Positions 40,184 to 44,678 of a DNA stretch of 44,678 bases are shown in pieces. A model generated the notes under the pieces. That model made no database searches. It was not told the origin of the DNA and saw only the letters and a list, made by a program, of their open reading frames with translations. Location: positions 1-44,678 of the forward strand of contig FMEL01000021.1 of the NCBI GenBank assembly GCA_900066355.1. The letters are read 5' to 3'. A program made the translations under genes and the position numbers. Position 1 is the first letter of the stretch; each line of letters opens with the position of its first letter. This stretch comes from an uncultured Ruminococcus sp. Lineage in GTDB: Bacteria; Bacillota; Clostridia; Lachnospirales; Lachnospiraceae.

Positions 40184-40214
40184 AGTATAAACCTTAAAGT
40201 AGCTTGAAGGTCAA
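40184..40214 (-). promoter_or_regulatory. MerR-type promoter with 19-bp spacer and operator
   Basis: On the minus strand TTGACC (40214-40209) and TATACT (40189-40184) are 19 bases apart, too far for normal initiation and diagnostic of MerR-activated promoters. Between them lies a dyad, ACCTTAAAG and CTTGAAGGT on the plus strand (40191-40199, 40203-40211), arms matching at eight of nine positions. It drives the leftward MATE gene. Confidence 0.85.
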
Positions 40215-40274
40215 CGTGAAAAATAGTATAGTGGGTAAATAGTGGTAAGTTTTAAAATCAGGAAGGGAAGAATC

Positions 40275-41027
40275 ATGGATAAAAAATTTCAAATTGGAGA
40301 AATAGCCCGTTTTTTTGATATGCCAGCATCTACCTTCAGGTATTGGGAGGAGAAGGGGCTTTTACGTCCCGGAAAAAAAACTGAAAATCAATATCGGGAA
40401 TATGCAATTGAAGATTTAATGACCATTTCAGATGTTATTTTTTATAAAAATCTTGGGTTAGAGTTAAAGGAAATTCGTGGAATGGATGCCGCAACGCCTG
40501 AGCAGCATGGAAAATTATTTTCTGAGAAACTTTTAGAATTGGAACATCAACAAGAACTGCTTGCACGTCGGATGGAGAAATTACGCTATCATATGAAGGC
40601 GTTGAAGACATTGAAGGAATTGAAAACACAGGTATATCAAGAGTCTGATATTGATACAGATTGCATTGTATCTTTTGACTTGATTGAAAGGGACAAGCTG
40701 CGTCAGTATATTGAAAATCCATATCTTTATTCACGGGTGCAGCATACACAAACACTTCCACAGGAACAACGTGGGCTTACTATACCGGCGGAAATGAGTT
40801 CCTTATTTCCAAAATCGAGTATTCTTTGGCAAAAAAAGGCAAATCGGTATGTAACTTTTTTGCTTAGGGAAGAAGTGACAGAGGGGTTTCCTAATAACCT
40901 GCGCGAACACGTATCACGTATTCAGGAATCACACCGTACTGGTGCAATCATCAGCCGCTTTTTGCTCTGCGCTCAGGAAAACGGAAAGACATATGATTTC
41001 TATAAGACGTTTATAGAAATCATATGA
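40275..41027 (+). CDS. MerR family transcriptional regulator
   Basis: A 250-residue protein. Residues 1-70 form the MerR winged helix: FQIGEIARFFDMPASTFRYW, then EEKGLLRP and NQYREYAIEDL. The coiled-coil dimerisation helix (about 85-125) is rich in Leu, Glu, Gln and Arg. The C-terminal 120 residues are likely a ligand-binding domain of the BmrR/TipA-like kind, without clear Cys ligands, so drug or metabolite sensing fits better than metal sensing. The start at 40275 has AGGAAGGGA upstream; an ATG at 40242 lies earlier in frame. Divergent from the MATE gene. Confidence 0.85.
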   Translation: MDKKFQIGEIARFFDMPASTFRYWEEKGLLRPGKKTENQYREYAIEDLMTISDVIFYKNLGLELKEIRGMDAATPEQHGKLFSEKLLELEHQQELLARRMEKLRYHMKALKTLKELKTQVYQESDIDTDCIVSFDLIERDKLRQYIENPYLYSRVQHTQTLPQEQRGLTIPAEMSSLFPKSSILWQKKANRYVTFLLREEVTEGFPNNLREHVSRIQESHRTGAIISRFLLCAQENGKTYDFYKTFIEII

Positions 41028-41083
41028 AAGAGCAACATTTATAGCAACTGTGAAAGCACTGACCGGATACGAATGAGGTTAAG

Positions 41084-41125
41084 AAGACCGAAATTCAAAG
41101 CAAGATGGAGAGTTTCGGTCTTTGA
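41084..41125 (+). terminator. Terminator of the MerR regulator gene
   Basis: AAGACCGAAA (41084-41093) pairs perfectly with TTTCGGTCTT (41113-41122), followed by TGAATTATTT. An alternative pairing TTCAAAG/CTTTGAA overlaps it. Confidence 0.7.
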
Positions 41126-41126
41126 A

Positions 41127-41339
41127 TTATTTATATAAATTTCTCCACTGTTTTGACGGTTCCCGTTTACCACAGTCATCACAGGTCTGTGGCCAGTTGA
41201 TTTTCCATTCAAAATATTCATCTCGGGTAATCTCGCCGGATTTTAGTTCTTCTTTTCTAAGTGTCCATTCTTTCAGAAAATCATTAAGAATCCTAAAGTT
41301 ATGCAGTATGTGATGGGGTGCTGGATGTCCGGTGGACAT
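41127..41339 (-). pseudogene. C-terminal fragment of a mobile-element protein
   Basis: A leftward frame to stop 41127 gives ILNDFLKEWTLRKEELKSG, ITRDEYFEWKINWPQTCDDCGK and REPSKQWRNL (pieces). I know this end from larger proteins in Clostridial mobile elements. Here the frame begins in the hairpin at 41317-41351 and lacks a ribosome binding site, so it looks like a truncated C-terminus. The CDDCGK motif could bind zinc. Function not recognised. Confidence 0.5.
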
Positions 41340-41351
41340 CCGTTAAGCACC
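41317..41351. repeat. Strong hairpin
   Basis: GGTGCT/AGCACC (41317-41322, 41346-41351) encloses GGATGTCC/GGACATCC (41323-41330, 41334-41341). No T-tract follows. It may be the end of a mobile element, marking the truncated side of the CDDCGK fragment. Confidence 0.7.
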
Positions 41352-41618
41352 GACCGTAGCGGAGCGAAGACCACTCTGATGCGAAGATCACTATGAATAT
41401 CTACAATCATATCGCAGAAATGTCTCATGTAGAAAATAAGATGTCAAAAATGAATCTGCCGGAAACTGTACCTGCTTTGTGTATTGCAAAAATGCCTATT
41501 TTACAGGCTTTCCGGGGCATCAGTCATTTTGTCTGGTATTGTAGAATAGCGTCAAATGAATTGCAAATGGTGTAAATTTGGTGTAAAAAATCAGAGAAAA
41601 AAGGAGAGTGCTAATAAA
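41352..41618. other. Region without a convincing gene
   Basis: A 60-codon frame at 41393-41575 has no ribosome binding site and no recognisable motif. Nothing else was identified here. It probably belongs to the decayed mobile-element region. Confidence 0.4.
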
Positions 41619-41756
41619 ATGAAGCTGACTTATACAAATGTGAATGGATATCTGATTCCCAATCTCACCTATAAATCCGGTGAGCATCTGCTGGAAGTGG
41701 ACAAGGCAGCCAGAGAACGGGAAGAGATTATCTTGAAAGAATTGATTTATGTTTAA
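41619..41756 (+). pseudogene. Internally deleted TnpV-like gene
   Basis: A 45-residue frame starting MKLTYTNVNGYLIPNLTY and ending REEIILKELIYV matches the two ends of TnpV, a protein of roughly 120 residues carried by Clostridial transposons. The middle is represented only by EHLLEVDKAARE, so two internal stretches seem deleted while the frame is kept. AAGGAGAG lies upstream. It may be a non-functional remnant or a trimmed small protein. Confidence 0.6.
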
Positions 41757-41765
41757 ATGAATGTG

Positions 41766-41790
41766 ATGAGGTCGTGGAATGCGACCTCAT
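41766..41790 (+). terminator. Terminator after the TnpV-like gene
   Basis: ATGAGGTCG (41766-41774) pairs perfectly with CGACCTCAT (41782-41790), followed by TGTTGT, a weak T-tract. Confidence 0.6.
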
Positions 41791-41918
41791 TGTTGTATGA
41801 GAATATAAAATTGCAGTAGGCAGAACGGTCTAAAAAGGGTAAAATAGAAATATCAGTTTGAAATTTTGGATTTAAAAATTGCAATGTTATCACTGTTAAC
41901 AGGAAGGAGGGATTTCTG

Positions 41919-42510
41919 ATGAATAAAGCGTTTTATGGAGAAATTAAGAAAATACTTTCAGATGCAAGAAATAAAGTTTATCAGACTGCCAACTTTGCCA
42001 TGGTGGAAGCTTACTGGCAGATTGGAAAGTCTATTGTTGAAGAACAAAACGGAGAAGAACGTGCAGAATATGGAACAGGCTCTTATTACACATTTACAAA
42101 AGTTTTTATTGGAATTAGGACGAGGATTTTCTTTTGTTGCCAGGCAAAAAAGAATTACGTTTGATGGACGCCATTTTAGAATAGATCTTGTTTTTTACAA
42201 TTATATTTTAAAATGTTTTGTGCTTATTGACTTGAAGATTGGTGATTTGACACATCAGGATTTAGGACAGATGCAAATGTATGTGCATTATTATGAACGA
42301 GAATTGATGAACGAAGGAGATAATCCGCCGATTGGAATTGTGTTATGTGCAGATAAGAGTGATGCAGTTGTACGATATACATTGCCAGAAGGTGAAACAC
42401 AGGTTTTTGCTTCAAAATATAAATTATATCTTCCTTCAGAAGAAGAATTACTGAAAGAGTTAAAAAGGGAATATCAGGCAATGGAAGCTGCACAACCAGA
42501 CAAAGAATAG
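41919..42510 (+). pseudogene. PDDEXK nuclease domain (DUF1016/YhcG-like) gene with internal deletion and frameshift
   Basis: The frame from ATG 41919 (GGAGGG upstream) gives the DUF1016 N-terminus: DARNKVYQTANFAMVEAYWQ, IGKSIVEEQNGEERAEYGTG. It then breaks. A second frame from about 42070 gives the C-terminal nuclease: FLLELGRGFSFVARQKRI, RIDLVFYNYILKCFVLIDLK (Asp and Asp-x-Lys active site), then LGQMQMYVHYYERE and a GIVLCADKSDAVVRY end at 42510. Normal proteins are about 340 residues, so roughly 150 residues are missing at the junction and the frame is shifted. The nuclease half itself looks intact. Confidence 0.8.
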
Positions 42511-42657
42511 AAACTTTATTGGTTGATGGTGTTAAAAATGTGGATGAAAAAAAAGTTTTAGAAGTAGAAAATTAATATTACTCAAATATTGTTTTATCAA
42601 AATATAAACAAATATAAAATAATATGCACTTAACGAAGTCGAAAGGAGGTTCAGGAC

Positions 42658-42735
42658 ATGGGAAAAGTTATCGTAGTAGCGGTGGTAGCAGTAGTTGCAG
42701 TTGCAGCGGGCGTTGTGGTGAAGAATAGAAAGTAA
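42658..42735 (+). CDS. Tiny hydrophobic peptide (25 aa)
   Basis: The frame encodes 25 residues: MGKVIVVAVVAVVAVAAGVV then VKNRK. It is one continuous Val/Ala transmembrane helix with a positive end. A consensus AAAGGAGG lies eight bases upstream, the best argument that it is translated. Such peptides can be small membrane proteins or type I toxins; there is no clear antisense RNA promoter visible, so no function is assigned. Confidence 0.5.
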   Translation: MGKVIVVAVVAVVAVAAGVVVKNRK

Positions 42736-42743
42736 AAATTTAA

Positions 42744-42893
42744 ATGTGCATACACGTTTCAAGGTACTGGTATCTGATTAGATTAAATGGTAAGACAGTT
42801 GGTACGGTTGTGTTAGCGATTTTCGGAGCACTTCTTCTTGGTATCGGCTTTGAAAGGTTAATTGGAAATATTTTCAATCTGCCATTGCTTTGA
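42744..42893 (+). CDS. Small membrane protein (49 aa), doubtful
   Basis: ATG 42744 to TGA 42893 encodes 49 residues, including KTVGTVVLAIFGALLLGIGF, one membrane helix, and ending LIGNIFNLPLL. There is no ribosome binding site directly before it, but it starts eight bases after the 25-residue peptide gene, so it could be translationally coupled. It may also be a remnant. Confidence 0.35.
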   Translation: MCIHVSRYWYLIRLNGKTVGTVVLAIFGALLLGIGFERLIGNIFNLPLL

Positions 42894-42952
42894 TGGCTCG
42901 TGGAGGCCAGCTTCCTTTTGAAGCTAATATAGGATCAATTAAAAATGTTTTT

Positions 42953-42976
42953 CCACCATAATATAAAAAATGGTGG
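42953..42976. terminator. Hairpin between convergent genes
   Basis: CCACCAT (42953-42959) pairs with ATGGTGG (42970-42976), with a loop of A/T residues. T-tracts are imperfect on both sides. It probably ends the leftward Rrf2 transcript. Confidence 0.45.
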
Positions 42977-43016
42977 CATTTCGTATTTGCTGAAGGTACA
43001 TGAAAATGTTCTCCTG

Positions 43017-43466
43017 TTAAATGATATTTTGTAAGTTGTTTTCTATAGATATCCGCTGATAGTAGATATCTATGATATCCTGTAAAGTAATCGTATTCAT
43101 TTTTTCTTCGGCAGTCTTTTGAATTTCATTATAAAATCCCTGCAAAGATAACTGAATGTTAATGCCAACGCCACATTCTGGATTGGTATGAGTATCTAAA
43201 TGAAGCAATGGTTTATCACCCTCAACTGCTTTATAAATATCCAGCAATGTAATCTGATCTGCTGGTTTTGAAAGAGAAGGACGGGCATGTCCGGCTACAC
43301 TGGTCATAAGTCCGGCTTTTTTTAGTTTTAACATAAGCTGGCGTACAAATCCAGGATTTGTATGGACACTTTCTGCAATTGAGGCACTGGAGAGAGATTT
43401 TTCCTTGTTGATGGCAATCAGAACCATCACATGAACAGTATCGCTTAATTTCGTTGAGTATTTCAT
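43017..43466 (-). CDS. Rrf2 family transcriptional regulator
   Basis: A 149-residue winged-helix regulator of the Rrf2 family: MKYSTKLSDTVHVMVLIA, the helix-turn-helix SSASIAESVHTNPGFVRQLM, and KKAGLMTSVAGHARPSLSKP with ITLLDIYKAVEGD. Only one cysteine (in NPECGVG) is present where iron-sulfur members such as NsrR and IscR have three, so it is more like the YwnA group lacking a cluster. The start at 43466 has AAGGAG nine bases upstream; upstream in-frame codons lack one. It is divergent from the cysteine-rich gene at 43695. Confidence 0.9.
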   Translation of the reverse strand: MKYSTKLSDTVHVMVLIAINKEKSLSSASIAESVHTNPGFVRQLMLKLKKAGLMTSVAGHARPSLSKPADQITLLDIYKAVEGDKPLLHLDTHTNPECGVGINIQLSLQGFYNEIQKTAEEKMNTITLQDIIDIYYQRISIENNLQNII

Positions 43467-43555
43467 GATAAGAAACTCCTTGTAGTATGATATAATGATT
43501 TTGGTTTCACGTTTTTGAGGCGAAAATATTTCTGGTTTGTCAAAAACATCCCAAG

Positions 43556-43586
43556 TTCTCAACAGCTCTTTTTAATGTGTTGAGAA
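43556..43586. promoter_or_regulatory. Inverted repeat in the Rrf2 divergent region
   Basis: TTCTCAAC (43556-43563) and GTTGAGAA (43579-43586) are a perfect 8-bp dyad with a 15-base gap, about 90 bases upstream of the Rrf2 start. Candidate operator or hairpin. Confidence 0.4.
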
Positions 43587-43612
43587 ACTGTACATATTTT
43601 TTATTTTGATGA

Positions 43613-43640
43613 TTGTAAATAATATAATTACAACTATAAT
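43613..43640 (+). promoter_or_regulatory. Promoter with embedded dyad for the cysteine-rich gene
   Basis: TTGTAA (43613-43618) as -35 and a perfect TATAAT (43635-43640) lie 16 bases apart. TTGTAA and TTACAA (43628-43633) form a dyad with a 9-base gap inside this promoter, so a dimeric repressor such as the divergent Rrf2 protein would block it (inference). Confidence 0.65.
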
Positions 43641-43694
43641 GAAATTTAAAGGAAAAGTCAACATAGTAATAAAACTTACGGAGGATTGTATAAT

Positions 43695-44027
43695 ATGCTG
43701 ATTGTGGACAAATTAAAAGGAAATTTATATACCAGAATCAAAAAACATATGACTAAAAAAATGTATCACCTTTATTATCGTGAAAACAGGGAAGCTTCAC
43801 AGTCTAAAGAAGAATATGAAGCAAATTTATTAAGAGCATACCGACATTTAGACGCATGCAGATTCAAAAATAAGGGATGGCCATGTCCAACATGCCCAAG
43901 TTGCTGTTTTTGTGGAAAAGATTATGAAACTATGACTGAGGTAATGGATTTTGCCCGGGAATGGATGAAAGAGAATCCGGACAAAGCCAGATTTATGAAA
44001 CCACCCAAATTCTTGCATAAACATTGA
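43695..44027 (+). CDS. YgbA-like (nitrous oxide-stimulated promoter) family protein
   Basis: A 110-residue soluble protein. It has MTKKMYHLYYRENR, then RHLDACRF and the cysteine cluster CPTCPSCCFCGK, followed by MTEVMDFAREWMKENP. The order (short helix, Cys-Arg/Pro-Phe, CxxCPxxC, then a VM-x-YA/FA-like helix) resembles the YgbA family, which in enterobacteria is controlled by the NO-sensing Rrf2 protein NsrR. The match is by pattern only and is not certain. The cysteine cluster suggests metal or cluster binding. GGAGG precedes the ATG at 43695 by ten bases. It lies divergent from an Rrf2 regulator. Confidence 0.55.
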   Translation: MLIVDKLKGNLYTRIKKHMTKKMYHLYYRENREASQSKEEYEANLLRAYRHLDACRFKNKGWPCPTCPSCCFCGKDYETMTEVMDFAREWMKENPDKARFMKPPKFLHKH

Positions 44028-44067
44028 TTATTATATGATGCGATAAAATGTTCGCAAAGGAGAAGTT

Positions 44068-44678
44068 ATGGAATACAAAAATCAAACAGAAAATCGTGCA
44101 TTTCAGGAAATGCTGCTGGCAGCAGTAAAACGGTTACAAAATCGTTCCGGAGAGGAGATTGCTGCAAAAAGTGGGGCTGTTTTTCATAGCAGTCGAAATA
44201 TGCTTGAGGTACAGAGTTTTCATGAAGTGATTGAAATTCAACTTCCTGAGTTTTATATTAACTCAGATATGGACGAATGGCATTATCTGACATTGCTGCA
44301 TTATCTGGATATGGCCGATGGAACAGAAGGTTCACAGAAGCTCATTACTTTTGGTAACCTGAAAGATGGATTGATTCGAGGAACCAAGTTTGACCGGACC
44401 GCAGAGCAGAAACTGGAAAAGCTTTTGCAGGATAAAGATCCTGAGAAAATTCAGAAAGCATGTAAAAACCTGGGTGCAGAATTTACAGAGACAAAGGCGG
44501 ATTTGTGTGCTGTTTTTCCAGTTCTGCCAAGATATCCGGTAACTTTAAAAATATGGTTTGCAGATGAAGAATTTCCTGTATCTGGCAAAATATTTCTTCA
44601 GGATCATGCCGATCATTATCTAAGTGTAGAAGATGCGGTAACAGTTGGAGAAATTTTGCTGCAAAAATTATCGGAAGC
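44068..44678 (+). CDS. DUF3786 domain protein (partial, runs off the window)
   Basis: The frame from ATG 44068, with AAAGGAG upstream, is open for 203 codons to the window end. It reads EYKNQTENRAFQEMLLAAVK, then SFHEVIEIQLPEFYINSDMD, EWHYLTLLHYLDMADGTEGS, and VLPRYPVTLKIWFADEEFPV with FLQDHADHYLSVEDAVTVGE. The LLHYL, lPryPv.l.lW.aDEeFP and D..a.hYL order matches DUF3786, found in anaerobes and often near B12- or radical-linked genes. Function unknown. It lies 40 bases after the YgbA-like gene and may share its transcript. About the last few residues are missing. Confidence 0.75.
   Translation, partial: MEYKNQTENRAFQEMLLAAVKRLQNRSGEEIAAKSGAVFHSSRNMLEVQSFHEVIEIQLPEFYINSDMDEWHYLTLLHYLDMADGTEGSQKLITFGNLKDGLIRGTKFDRTAEQKLEKLLQDKDPEKIQKACKNLGAEFTETKADLCAVFPVLPRYPVTLKIWFADEEFPVSGKIFLQDHADHYLSVEDAVTVGEILLQKLSE

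Noticed and set aside
41393..41575. 60-residue gene
   Set aside because: No ribosome binding site, no motif, biased toward chance frame in decayed region.
41619..42893. Complete toxin-antitoxin system
   Set aside because: The DUF1016-like gene is broken and the small hydrophobic frames lack a recognisable antitoxin or antisense promoter.

Overview
This is a chromosomal window from a low-to-moderate GC anaerobic Firmicute, most likely a member of the Lachnospiraceae (Clostridia). The evidence is the gene order tig-clpP-clpX-lon-engB, a solitary EcfA1-EcfA2-EcfT module next to truA, strong AAGGAGG-type ribosome binding sites, a yybP-ykoY riboswitch, and remnants of genes (TnpV-like, DUF6061-like, DUF1016-like) that I associate with Lachnospiraceae mobile elements. 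No species can be named from sequence alone.

Left edge (1-3.5 kb): the first codons of a leftward transposase with a hairpin over its ribosome binding site, an ABC-F ATPase, a PsiE-like membrane protein, a CYTH protein and a DJ-1/PfpI protein. Core block (3.7-13.3 kb), all rightward: trigger factor, ClpP, ClpX, Lon, the GTPase EngB, the energising module of group II ECF vitamin transporters (ecfA1, ecfA2, ecfT) and truA. Metal block (13.3-18.4 kb): a Mn2+-type yybP-ykoY riboswitch ahead of a P-type cation ATPase, a leftward NYN-LOTUS protein and a CDF exporter whose site residues fit manganese. Then a nucleobase permease behind an RNA leader made of a pseudoknot and a terminator, a decayed MATE gene, ribosomal protein L25/Ctc, an ECF sigma/anti-sigma pair, and a run of small genes (Nif11-like peptide, LOG protein, PTS EIIA, C39-like protein).

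Vitamin block (26.2-34.3 kb): two S components flank a class V aminotransferase (inferred vitamin B6 salvage), followed by an alpha/beta hydrolase, an RsmH paralogue, a MYG1 protein, and bioB-bioY under a recognisable BirA box. BioY and the two S components presumably share the EcfA1-A2-T module encoded 15-20 kb away.

Accessory block (34.5-43 kb), more AT-rich: three intact MATE transporters (one divergent from a MerR regulator with a classic 19-bp-spacer promoter), a cytidylate-kinase-like protein, and several broken or internally deleted mobile-element genes, then tiny hydrophobic ORFs. The right edge has an Rrf2 regulator divergent from a YgbA-like cysteine-rich protein, and the start of a DUF3786 gene.

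The least explained signals are non-coding: six degenerate copies of a 53-bp tandem repeat (28801-29119), two identical 44-bp palindromes in opposite orientation abutting terminator T-tracts (13559-13602 and 26127-26170), a nested hairpin RNA-like element (26051-26126), and the pseudoknot leader at 18474-18564. No large undescribed protein system was recognised.
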